A stretch of DNA of 64,000 nt from Kuafuiihalomonas sp039024635 (GTDB lineage Bacteria > Myxococcota > Kuafuiibacteriia > Kuafuiibacteriales > Kuafuiibacteriaceae). The stretch spans positions 14,120 to 78,119 of the forward strand of contig JBCCQA010000026.1 in assembly GCA_039024635.1 (NCBI GenBank), written 5' to 3'. The notes below the pieces were generated by a model. It was not told where the DNA came from, made no database searches, and was given only the letters and a program-made list of their open reading frames with translations. The translations under genes and the position numbers were made by a program. Below, in pieces: positions 8,802 to 16,450 of this stretch; position 1 is the first letter of the stretch, and the number at the start of each line of letters is the position of its first letter.

Positions 8802-9786
8802 CGAAGGACCCGAGCTCTCGCTCATCATCCCCTGCTTCAACGAGGAGGAGAGCGTGGACGAGCTGGTGGCCGAGGTCTTCTCGGTCCTCGACGCGTCCGG
8901 CTACGACGCCGAGGTCGTCATCGTGGACGATGGCTCGACCGACGGGACCTGGAGCAAGTTGGAAGCCTACGCCCAAGCCGAGCTGCGACTGAAGCTCGTC
9001 CGCTTCCGGCGAAACTTTGGCCAAACGGCGGCCATGGTGGCCGGCATGGACCACGCGGTTGGCCGGGTCATGATTCCCCTGGACGCCGATCTCCAGAACG
9101 ACCCTCACTCCATCCCCGCTCTCATGAACAAGGTTCGGGAGGGCTACGACGTCGTATCGGGATGGCGAAGAGATCGGAAGGACACCTTCCTCTCCCGTCG
9201 GCTCCCCAGCCAGATCGCCAACGGCATCATCTCCTGGGTCAGCGGCGTTCACCTTCACGACTACGGCTGCACCCTGAAGGCCTATCGCCGAGAAGTCCTG
9301 GAGCCCGTGGAGCTGTACGGAGAGATGCATCGCTTCATCCCGATCTACGCTTCCTGGTCCGGTGCCAAGGTGACCGAGGTCGTCGTCAACCATCGCCCCC
9401 GCAAGTACGGCCGATCCAAGTACGGCATCATGCGGACCTTCAAGGTCTTGCTCGATCTGCTCGTCGTGAAGTTTCTGGGCTCCTATGGCACCAAGCCCAT
9501 CTACTTCTTCGGCGGTCTCGGTTTTCTACTCTTCGGCGGCGCCGTGGCCTGCAGCGTCTTGGTCCTGATCCATAAGTTCATCTACGGCGTGTACGCCCAC
9601 CGAAACCCCTTCCTGCTCATCGCCATTTTCCTCGGTCTGACGGGGATTCAGAGCCTCTTCCTCGGTCTGTTGGCCGAGATCTCCATCCGCACCTACCACG
9701 AGAGCCAGTCTCGCCCGATCTACATGGTTCGGGAGCTTCGCAACGCCGAGCCCAACAGTCGGCGGCGTCGACTTTCCACCGTCTGA
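8767..9786 (+). CDS. polyprenyl-phosphate glycosyltransferase, family GT2
   Basis: 339 residues. The GT-A fold starts at LSLIIPCFNEEESVDEL, with VVIVDDGSTDGTW and the metal/nucleotide motif PLDADLQNDP, followed by DVVSGWRRDRKD and the acceptor loop HRPRKYGRSKYG. Two membrane segments lie near residues 235-265 and 275-305. This arrangement is that of DPM1/ArnC/GtrB-type enzymes, which transfer a sugar from a nucleotide sugar to undecaprenyl phosphate on the cytoplasmic face. The product could feed the GT39-like transferase three genes downstream. An ATG at 8755 is an alternative start. The stop overlaps the start of asnB (TGATG). Confidence 0.9.
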   Translation: MSDPAPQPESPDEGPELSLIIPCFNEEESVDELVAEVFSVLDASGYDAEVVIVDDGSTDGTWSKLEAYAQAELRLKLVRFRRNFGQTAAMVAGMDHAVGRVMIPLDADLQNDPHSIPALMNKVREGYDVVSGWRRDRKDTFLSRRLPSQIANGIISWVSGVHLHDYGCTLKAYRREVLEPVELYGEMHRFIPIYASWSGAKVTEVVVNHRPRKYGRSKYGIMRTFKVLLDLLVVKFLGSYGTKPIYFFGGLGFLLFGGAVACSVLVLIHKFIYGVYAHRNPFLLIAIFLGLTGIQSLFLGLLAEISIRTYHESQSRPIYMVRELRNAEPNSRRRRLSTV

Positions 9787-11687
9787 TGTGCGGGATCACG
9801 GGTTGGGTCGCGCCATTGGGCGCGAGGCCCTCCATCGATACGCTGAAGGGCATGATGAACCAGCTTCGTCACCGGGGCCCGGACGACGAAGGACATCATC
9901 TGGACGAACGCTGCGCCCTCGGCCATCGCCGCCTTTCGATCATCGACTTGGCCGGAGGCCGACAGCCCTTCAGCGCCGCGGGAGACACCGTATGGTCGGT
10001 CGCGAATGGGGAGATCTACAACTTCCGGGAGCTGCGCCGCACGCTCCAAAAGGCGGGTCACGCCTTTCGAAGCGGTTCCGACAACGAAGTCATCGCGCAC
10101 GGCTACGCAGAGTGGGGCGAGGCCCTCGTCGACCGTCTGGAAGGCATGTTCGCCTTTGCGATCTGGGACCAGGGCCACAGCCGCCTGCTCCTCGCCAGGG
10201 ATCGCATGGGCCAAAAGCCCCTCTATTTCGGTCGCTGGTCCGGCGGGAGCTTCGTCTTTGGCTCGGAGCCCAAGGCGGTCTTGGCTCATCCGGATGCGGA
10301 GCGCGCCGTCGATCCGGACGCGCTCGCTGCCTATTTGGTCTTCGAGTCGGTCCCGGCTCCGGCCTGTATTCACGCCGGCCTTCACAAGCTCGGTCCAGGC
10401 GAGCTCTTGAGCTTCGATGCGCGACGGAGCGAGTGGCAGACCCGCTGCTACTGGACTCTCGGGCGACCTCGGGTGCCCGTCGAATCACCGACGGGCTTCG
10501 AGGATGCGGTCCAGCGAGTCCGGACGGAGCTGGTGCGCTCCACCGCCGACCGACTGGTGTCCGACGTTCCGCTCGGCGTCTTCCTGAGCGGCGGCGTCGA
10601 CTCGTCATTGGTGACCGCCGCCATGGCCCAGACCGTTCCGGTTTCAGGGATCCAGACCTTTTCCATCGGCTTCGAGGAGGCGAGCTACGACGAACGCAGC
10701 CACGCCGAAGCGGTCGCTCGGCATTTGGGCACCCAGCATCACGTGCGCGTGGTGTCCCCGGCCGAGATGCTCGAGGTCCTAGACCCGGTTGCGGCCCTAA
10801 TGGACGAGCCCCTGGGAGACGCTTCCATCATTCCGACCTATCTTCTGTCGGCCTTTGCCCGGGAAGAGGTGACGGTGGCCTTGGGGGGCGATGGCGGCGA
10901 CGAGCTATTCCTGGGCTATCCGACCTTCACTGCCGAGTACGGGCTTCAGCGCCTCGGAGCCTGGGCCGATGGCGCCTTGGCCCGGAGCTTGGGACCGAAG
11001 CTCCGCCAGCTGGTGGATCGACTTCCGGCCAGCACTGGCTACTTCAGTCTCGACTTCAAGCTCAAGCGCTTCGCCCGGGGCTTGGGCGCAGGTCTGCGTG
11101 AGCGCCACGTCCGATGGATGTGCTCCTTTCTCCCCGAGGAGCTTGCTGGGCTCTTGGGCCGGCCCGAAGCCCGAGAGTTTCCGGATGCGTTGGTGCACCG
11201 GGAGCTGCCGCGGAGCGCCGACCCGTTCTCGGATCTGACGGATCACTACGCCCGGCTCTACCTGGCGCCCGACGTCTTGGTGAAAGTCGACCGAGCCTCG
11301 ATGGCCCACGGTCTAGAGCTGCGCTCCCCCCTATTGGATCGCCGCTTGGTAGAGCTCGTTCGGAGCCTGCCCTCGGCGCTTCTCATCCCGGGCGGTCGTT
11401 TGAAGCGACTTCTCAAGGAGGTCGCCCGGCCTTGGCTGCCCGCCTCCATCCTCGAGCGGCGCAAGCAGGGTTTCGCTATTCCCATCGCAGCCTGGCTTCG
11501 GGGCCCACTGCGAGAGCGGGCCGGAGATCTCCTGTCGCGGGAGCGGCTCGCTCGACAGGGCCTGCTGGATCCAGGGCGGGTGAGCAAGCTCTGGGATGAA
11601 CATCAGTCGGGGGGGGCGAACCACGGTAAGCCCTTGTGGACCTTGCTGGCCCTTCAGCTGTGGTGGGATCGCTGGGGGCCTGGGTGA
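9786..11687 (+). CDS. asnB: asparagine synthase (glutamine-hydrolysing)
   Basis: 633 residues. The N-terminal class II glutaminase domain begins MCGITGWV, with Cys2 as nucleophile, and includes RHRGPDDEG, RLSIIDL and NGEIYN. The synthetase domain has the ATP-pyrophosphatase loop FLSGGVDSSLV and later GGDGGDELFLGYP. It makes asparagine, or in polysaccharide clusters may amidate another carboxylate. The gene starts one nucleotide inside the GT2 stop and itself overlaps the next start, so all are surely co-transcribed. AsnB-like enzymes often sit in exopolysaccharide and O-antigen clusters; that this one acts on a glycan precursor is inference. Confidence 0.92.
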   Translation: MCGITGWVAPLGARPSIDTLKGMMNQLRHRGPDDEGHHLDERCALGHRRLSIIDLAGGRQPFSAAGDTVWSVANGEIYNFRELRRTLQKAGHAFRSGSDNEVIAHGYAEWGEALVDRLEGMFAFAIWDQGHSRLLLARDRMGQKPLYFGRWSGGSFVFGSEPKAVLAHPDAERAVDPDALAAYLVFESVPAPACIHAGLHKLGPGELLSFDARRSEWQTRCYWTLGRPRVPVESPTGFEDAVQRVRTELVRSTADRLVSDVPLGVFLSGGVDSSLVTAAMAQTVPVSGIQTFSIGFEEASYDERSHAEAVARHLGTQHHVRVVSPAEMLEVLDPVAALMDEPLGDASIIPTYLLSAFAREEVTVALGGDGGDELFLGYPTFTAEYGLQRLGAWADGALARSLGPKLRQLVDRLPASTGYFSLDFKLKRFARGLGAGLRERHVRWMCSFLPEELAGLLGRPEAREFPDALVHRELPRSADPFSDLTDHYARLYLAPDVLVKVDRASMAHGLELRSPLLDRRLVELVRSLPSALLIPGGRLKRLLKEVARPWLPASILERRKQGFAIPIAAWLRGPLRERAGDLLSRERLARQGLLDPGRVSKLWDEHQSGGANHGKPLWTLLALQLWWDRWGPG

Positions 11688-12553
11688 GGAGCCTGGCCTC
11701 ACTCGCCTTCGTGGCCCTCCTGCTTGGAGCCGGTCTCGATGTCTGGGTCGGACTTCGGCCGGAGCCGAGCCCCATTCGGGCGGAGGATCTACGATCGGCC
11801 CTCGCTCACTTTCGGGCCGAGACTCGTCCGGGGGCGGTGCTCGTGCATAGTCCGCTTCTGTCGCCCGAGGATCTGAAGCTTCTCGGTGATCTCGGTGCGA
11901 CGCCGACCCCGGTGCGTTGGGGCCAAAGCTGGGTCTTGGATGACGCGCGCCAGCCCATGTATGCCCCGGGGCGGGAGATGGAGCGGATCCGATTCGGCGA
12001 GCTCGTGCTGCGGCGGATGGAGATCGAAAAGACAGCGGAAGAGGGGGGCTACCAGCTTCTTCGAGAGCTTCGCGCCGATAGTCTACGGCTCGAGGACAAG
12101 AAGGGTGGCGTGGTCAGCCGGTGCCGAATCCCGAGGAGCGCCGGGGGCTACGACTGTCCAGGTCAACCAGAGTGGGTGTACGCGGCGCCGACCGAGCTCA
12201 TCATCGAAGGCGCGACCCGCAACTGTGTGTGGGCTCACCCTCGAAACGACCTGAGCTTGGTTTTCGATCTTCCGGCCCCAGATGCGCCGGGTCGCCTCCG
12301 GGTCGGGGCGGGGCTGTCGGACGGTGCGGTCACCATGAAGGACGGTGCCCCGGTCGAAGTCGAGGTCCGACAAGGCCGAAGCCTGGCCAAGATCAGCGTT
12401 CCCAACCGAAGAGGATGGCGCGAGCGAAGGGTCGGCGTTGAGGCGGGCACTCGCATCGAGCTTCGAATCAAGACCCGTCACGATGGGATGCGGCACTTGT
12501 GCATCGACGCCAGCATCGAGTCGCCTGCGATGCCCCAAGGCCAGGCACCGTGA
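11684..12553 (+). CDS. membrane-anchored protein of unknown function
   Basis: 289 residues from a GTG that overlaps the asnB stop (GTGA). One N-terminal hydrophobic segment (SLASLAFVALLLGAGLDVWVG) serves as anchor or signal; the remainder is extracytoplasmic. Visible parts include an alpha/beta-like first half (AETRPGAVLVHSPLLSPEDLKLLGDLG) and a beta-rich second half with two possible disulfide cysteines (RCRIPRSAGGYDCPG) and a jelly-roll-like pattern (TELIIEGATRNCVWAHP, LSLVFDLP). It lies between asnB and the GT39-like gene and overlaps both, so it probably belongs to the same surface-glycan process. I recognise no family. Confidence 0.75.
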   Translation: MRSLASLAFVALLLGAGLDVWVGLRPEPSPIRAEDLRSALAHFRAETRPGAVLVHSPLLSPEDLKLLGDLGATPTPVRWGQSWVLDDARQPMYAPGREMERIRFGELVLRRMEIEKTAEEGGYQLLRELRADSLRLEDKKGGVVSRCRIPRSAGGYDCPGQPEWVYAAPTELIIEGATRNCVWAHPRNDLSLVFDLPAPDAPGRLRVGAGLSDGAVTMKDGAPVEVEVRQGRSLAKISVPNRRGWRERRVGVEAGTRIELRIKTRHDGMRHLCIDASIESPAMPQGQAP

Positions 12554-14214
12554 GCCGGGCCTTCGCTGGGGGCGCGCTACTTCTCTACGCGCTCGTCTTG
12601 TTCAGCCTCCTCCCTGCCACCGGTTTGACCGATGACGACGACTTCTATCTGCCAGCGGGGGAAAGCTACGCCAGCTGGATCCTGGAGGCGGCGCAGTTCT
12701 CGTCCCGGGCGTGGTCCCGAAAGGGTATCGACGCCGCCTTCGATATCAACCACGAGCACCCCCCGGTGGCGAAGTATGCCCTCGGTCTGGCGGCAAAGCT
12801 CTTCGGCGGCGTGCTTGGGCCCGTCGATGGGCCACGGGTGGCGACGGTTCTATGGTCAACTCTCACCGCCGCCCTCCTCCTCGTTCTGGCGCGGAGTCAC
12901 CTCGGACCTCGAAGAGGCAACTGGGCCGGTGGCTTGGCCATCCTGTTCCTACTTGGCCTGCCACGCTTTGCCTTCCATTCTCGGGTCGGCACTCTCGACG
13001 TGCCGGTTGCTGCCGTCTACCTGCTGGCAGGTAGCTTCGCCCTGTGGGGCGAACGCTCTCGCCAGGCTGCTTTCTGGGCAGGGCCTCTTTTTGGCGTGGC
13101 TGCCGCGACGAAGCTCAACGGACCCTTCCTCTTCGGGCCCATGCTCCTCTTTTGGATTCTCACCCGGCGAACGCCTAGGAAGGAGGAGCGACGCTCGGGC
13201 CTTGGTCTGCCGCCCCTACCTTTGACCGTGCTCTCGATGGTCGTCCTTGGTCCTCTGACCTTCTTGGTCCTTTGGCCCTGGCTCTGGTTCGACACCATCG
13301 ATCGCGTCCAGGCCTATGTTTCCTTTCACCTGAACCACTATCCCATCTACCTGCTGTACTTCGGACGGATCTACGACGCCGGGCCCTTCCCGCCCTGGCA
13401 TGCGCCCTTCGTGCTAGCGCTCTGGACCACGCCCGTGGCCACGGTGGTGGCCGGCCTCTATGGAACCGTCGAGGCCGGGATTTCGGGCTTGCGCCGTATC
13501 CTCCGCCGAGACCAGACCTTCGATACTCAGCGCCCCGAGGGCGATCTCGCCCTGTTTCTCCTTCTAAACGCAGCGGCGACCATCGCCGTCGTCTCCTTCC
13601 TTGCCGGTCCCAAGTATGGCGGGGTGAAGCTCTTCCTGCCCTTCTTTCCCTTCTTCTGCCTGCTGGCCGGCTTCGGCATCCTAAGGATGGGCGAGCGTCT
13701 TGCGGCGTGGGAGCGGCTGAAGGCAATCCCCGTCAGGGGCGCGGTGTCGGGCTCAGCTGCCGTCGGCCTTCTGGCCGCCGCGAGTCTGCAGCTGAAGTTC
13801 GGCCAGGATGGCCTGAGCGCCTATGCCGGGCTGGCTGGGGGTCTCCGAGGTGCGACCGCGGCCGGTATGGAGCGCCAGTATTACGACGTACTATCTCGAG
13901 CCCAGCTGAAGTGGCTCGACGCCCACGCGCCGCCCAACACCAAGGTGCACTTCATGCCCAACCACAAGGAGTATGCGCGGACCTTTCGTTGGGCCCATCG
14001 GGAAGGCAGCTTGAGACGAGACGTCCGAGCCAGCCCGCGCCGCATCCGGGCCGACCTCTTAGTCCTCACCCATGAGCGTCGTTTCTCCACCTATCCTTCG
14101 GCCCTCGTTGAGGCGAGGGGCCTCGAGGTCCTCCATACCCACCGACGGGACGGCGTGCCCTTGTGGACCGTTTACAGGCTTGGAGGCTCTTCTTCGAGCG
14201 CCCCTACTCGATGA
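12550..14214 (+). CDS. GT39/PMT-like membrane glycosyltransferase
   Basis: 554 residues from a GTG overlapping the previous stop. The N-terminal transmembrane helix is followed by a first periplasmic loop with the acidic pair TDDDDFY and the motif NHEHPPVAKY, as in ArnT/PMT-type GT-C enzymes where an acidic residue and a HPP-type motif bind the polyprenyl-phosphate sugar. About ten hydrophobic segments follow, then a soluble C-terminal part (about residues 440-554). Such enzymes move sugars from lipid-linked donors to proteins or glycans outside the membrane. The GT2 gene in the same operon could make its donor. Its 3' end overlaps the convergent hemoglobin gene by 11 nt. Confidence 0.85.
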   Translation: MSRAFAGGALLLYALVLFSLLPATGLTDDDDFYLPAGESYASWILEAAQFSSRAWSRKGIDAAFDINHEHPPVAKYALGLAAKLFGGVLGPVDGPRVATVLWSTLTAALLLVLARSHLGPRRGNWAGGLAILFLLGLPRFAFHSRVGTLDVPVAAVYLLAGSFALWGERSRQAAFWAGPLFGVAAATKLNGPFLFGPMLLFWILTRRTPRKEERRSGLGLPPLPLTVLSMVVLGPLTFLVLWPWLWFDTIDRVQAYVSFHLNHYPIYLLYFGRIYDAGPFPPWHAPFVLALWTTPVATVVAGLYGTVEAGISGLRRILRRDQTFDTQRPEGDLALFLLLNAAATIAVVSFLAGPKYGGVKLFLPFFPFFCLLAGFGILRMGERLAAWERLKAIPVRGAVSGSAAVGLLAAASLQLKFGQDGLSAYAGLAGGLRGATAAGMERQYYDVLSRAQLKWLDAHAPPNTKVHFMPNHKEYARTFRWAHREGSLRRDVRASPRRIRADLLVLTHERRFSTYPSALVEARGLEVLHTHRRDGVPLWTVYRLGGSSSSAPTR

Positions 14215-14638
14215 TGCGCAGCTGACCGGTGGTCAGGGGACCCGAGCCCTTGGACTCGGGCGGCGTACACTCGCCGGGCGCATCCTGGGTGATGGTGGTT
14301 CGAAGTCTGTCGATGTGGCCCAGCCAGGCGATTCGTACTTCGGCCGGTACGTCGTGCGCCTCCATCAGCTCGACCAAGATCTGCCGCCGTCGATCGAAGT
14401 GGCCCCCCATGATCCGGTGACGCATGTGGGCGTGGCGCATCCCTCGTCCGCTGTAGGCCACGTCCGCGCCCAAGAAACGGGCCGTGAACTCGAACTCTCG
14501 CTGGGCCAGAACGAGGGGATCCACGTTCCAAAAGTGAAAGCCGATCATCGAGTCTCGTCGGATGCGTCCAACGAAGGCGTCGATGAGGGGGCGGAGGGTC
14601 GCTTCGCCGCCCATGGCATCGTAGGGCGTCACGCCCAA
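14204..14638 (-). CDS. truncated hemoglobin, group 1-like
   Basis: 144 residues. The start PYDAMGGEATLRPLIDAFVGRI matches the A/B-helix region of truncated globins (YxxxGGxxxLxxLVDxFYxRI). F-helix residues lie in YSGRGMRHAHMRH, where a His is the expected proximal heme ligand, and the G/H region follows (VPAEVRIAWLGHIDRLR). The tail after about residue 118 is extra. These proteins bind oxygen or nitric oxide; the specific role here is unknown. It is convergent with the glycosyltransferase and stands alone on its strand. Confidence 0.85.
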   Translation of the reverse strand: MGVTPYDAMGGEATLRPLIDAFVGRIRRDSMIGFHFWNVDPLVLAQREFEFTARFLGADVAYSGRGMRHAHMRHRIMGGHFDRRRQILVELMEAHDVPAEVRIAWLGHIDRLRTTITQDAPGECTPPESKGSGPLTTGQLRIIE

Positions 14639-14691
14639 GTCCTAGCACGCCCCCCTGGACCCGTCCGCTCAAACGAGACAGCTTCTCATGG

Positions 14692-15135
14692 ATGCCGGTC
14701 CGAGACGCCCGCCTGACCGACGTGAACACCTTGGTACGGGGCAACTGCGCCATGGCCCGAGAGACGGAGGGCCTGGAGCTCGACCCGGATCGGATGAGGA
14801 CTGGGGTCGAAGCCGTCTTCGCCGACGCCAGCAAGGGCCGCTACTGGATCGAGGAGTTCCACGGTGCGACCCGGGGCCAGCTGCTCGTAACCTACGAGTG
14901 GAGCGATTGGCGCAATGCCCCCGTCTGGTGGATCCAGTCGGTGTACGTATGGCCGGAGGCTCGGGTACGGGGGGTCTTTCGCTCGCTCTACGCCCATGTG
15001 GACCAGGAGGCCAAGGCCGCGGGGGCGGCCGGACTGCGGCTGTACGTGGACCTTCGGAACCAGTCGGCCCAACAGGTGTACGAACGCTTAGGTATGGACG
15101 GGGGGCACTACCGCCTCTTCGAGGCCATGTTCTGA
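14692..15135 (+). CDS. GNAT-family N-acetyltransferase
   Basis: 147 residues. The N-terminus (VRDARLTDVNTLVRGNCAMARETEGL) is typical of a GNAT beta-1/alpha-1 region. Strand WWIQSVYVWPEARVRGVFRSLYAHV covers motif A, where the acetyl-CoA loop (Q/RxxGxG/A) appears as EARVRGVFRSL. LRLYVDLRNQSAQQVYERLGM is motif B. The protein should transfer an acetyl group from acetyl-CoA to an unknown amine. The N-terminal ATG codon at 14692 is the only start that keeps the full fold. It is divergent from the hemoglobin gene. Confidence 0.85.
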   Translation: MPVRDARLTDVNTLVRGNCAMARETEGLELDPDRMRTGVEAVFADASKGRYWIEEFHGATRGQLLVTYEWSDWRNAPVWWIQSVYVWPEARVRGVFRSLYAHVDQEAKAAGAAGLRLYVDLRNQSAQQVYERLGMDGGHYRLFEAMF

Positions 15136-15151
15136 GCGTGGGGCGATTTTC

Positions 15152-15682
15152 CTAGAACAGGTCGATGGTACCCTCCACCACGGCCGAGGCCCGAGACAGA
15201 CGTACCTCTTCTTGATGGATGGAGGAAGACTGGGCGCTCGTCACGGGCCGGACGAACATCTGTCCCGTGTCGGGCTTGAACAGCACCCTGCGCGCTTGGG
15301 TTCCGCCGAGGTGTTCGGCTACCACCTTGATGCGCTCCGTTCGGAGAAACTGACGGACGAAGGCGATGTTGCGCTGACCGATATCCAGCCCGCCCTCGTA
15401 CATCCGTCCACCGCCCGTGATCTTGGCCACCATACGCTCCCTGGATGCCCCTTTTCGAAGCAGGTCGTTGATCAGCTGTTCCATGGCGAAGGCGCCGAAG
15501 CGAGCGGCGTCGCTGGGGCTGCCCCCCGGGTCTTCGGGCAGAAGAAAGTGGTTCATGCCCCCGCCGCCAATGTCGGCATCGGAAAGGCAGGCGGATACGC
15601 AGGAGCCCAGGAGGGTGTACAGGGGCTTTCTGTTGCTGATGGCGAACTCGCCTGGAGCGATGCGGATCGCACCTCGGGCCAT
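15152..15682 (-). CDS. cheD: chemoreceptor glutamine deamidase CheD
   Basis: 176 residues. CheD deamidates receptor glutamines and interacts with chemotaxis phosphatases. The catalytic Cys sits in LYTLLGSCVSACLSD, the His in GGMNHFLLPED, with KITGGGRMYEG and DIGQRNIAFVRQFL following, in the family order. The ATG at 15682 has a good ribosome site (AAGAGG, eight nt away) and gives the normal N-terminal length; in-frame ATGs at 15706 and 15721 are alternatives. It is divergent from the cheY-cheA operon with about 125 nt between, so both may be driven from that gap. Confidence 0.9.
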   Translation of the reverse strand: MARGAIRIAPGEFAISNRKPLYTLLGSCVSACLSDADIGGGGMNHFLLPEDPGGSPSDAARFGAFAMEQLINDLLRKGASRERMVAKITGGGRMYEGGLDIGQRNIAFVRQFLRTERIKVVAEHLGGTQARRVLFKPDTGQMFVRPVTSAQSSSIHQEEVRLSRASAVVEGTIDLF

Positions 15683-15808
15683 CTCATCGACCTCTTGCAT
15701 CACCATCGATGGGCCTATCATGAACGAGATACTCGGTCGTCGGTGCCCGGTCTGAATTCCTGGCTTCGTCTTTCTCAAGTCGTGGGGGAATCGGCCGACT
15801 AAATCCGC

Positions 15809-16168
15809 GTGGCACGTATCCTCGCCGTCGATGATTCCCCATCCATGCGGACGCTCGTCAAAGTCACCCTGGCCGACGCCGGCCACGACGTCGAGCAGGC
15901 CGAAGACGGTGTCGAGGCCCTCAGCAAGGCCCAAGGGGATAGCTATGACCTCGTATTGGCCGACGTGAACATGCCGAACATGGACGGTATCACGCTGACC
16001 TCCGAGCTCAGGAAGCTGTCGGCCTACAAACGTACCCCCATCCTCATCCTCACCACCGAAGTCAGCGACGAGCAGAAGCAAAAAGGTCGGGCGGCTGGCG
16101 CCACCGGGTGGCTGACCAAGCCTTTCAACCCGAACAAGCTGCTCGCCACCATCGGCCGCGTGATCTGA
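15809..16168 (+). CDS. cheY: CheY-like single-domain response regulator
   Basis: 119 residues from GTG. A complete receiver: acidic pocket Asp8-Asp9, phospho-acceptor Asp52 (in VLADVNMPNMDG), Thr82/83 (ILTTE) and Lys104 (LTKPF). It should be phosphorylated by the CheA two genes downstream and carry the output signal to the motor or another target. Three nucleotides separate its stop from the following STAS gene, so it heads a seven-gene operon ending with cheB. Confidence 0.92.
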   Translation: MARILAVDDSPSMRTLVKVTLADAGHDVEQAEDGVEALSKAQGDSYDLVLADVNMPNMDGITLTSELRKLSAYKRTPILILTTEVSDEQKQKGRAAGATGWLTKPFNPNKLLATIGRVI

Positions 16169-16171
16169 GTC

Positions 16172-16450
16172 ATGACCGAACGCAGCGTAGCCCTTCCGTC
16201 CAAGCTGAGAGTCGATGCCGTGTCGGCGCTCCGGGATGCTTGCCTCTCGGCCCTCGAAGACCTCTCACGAGACGACGTCTTGAAGCTCGACTGCTCCGAA
16301 GTCTCCGACGTCGACGCGACAGGCCTTCAGCTCCTGTACGCTCTTCGCCAGGCTTGCTCCGCGAGCGGCGTCCAGCTCGAGCTGGAGACGACACCCGAAG
16401 TGTTGTCCCGTGGAAGCCGCATCCTTGGTCTGGGACTCGAGGAGGCCTAG
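16172..16450 (+). CDS. STAS-domain protein in chemotaxis operon
   Basis: 92 residues forming a single STAS domain, like anti-sigma-factor antagonists (SpoIIAA/RsbV). The strand VLKLDCSEVSDVDATGLQLLYAL includes the phosphorylation loop, where Thr50 (DATGLQ) takes the place of the usual Ser. STAS proteins of this size found inside che operons are known from alternative-function chemosensory systems, but their mechanism is little known. The gene is directly abutted by cheA (GTG follows the TAG). Confidence 0.85.
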   Translation: MTERSVALPSKLRVDAVSALRDACLSALEDLSRDDVLKLDCSEVSDVDATGLQLLYALRQACSASGVQLELETTPEVLSRGSRILGLGLEEA

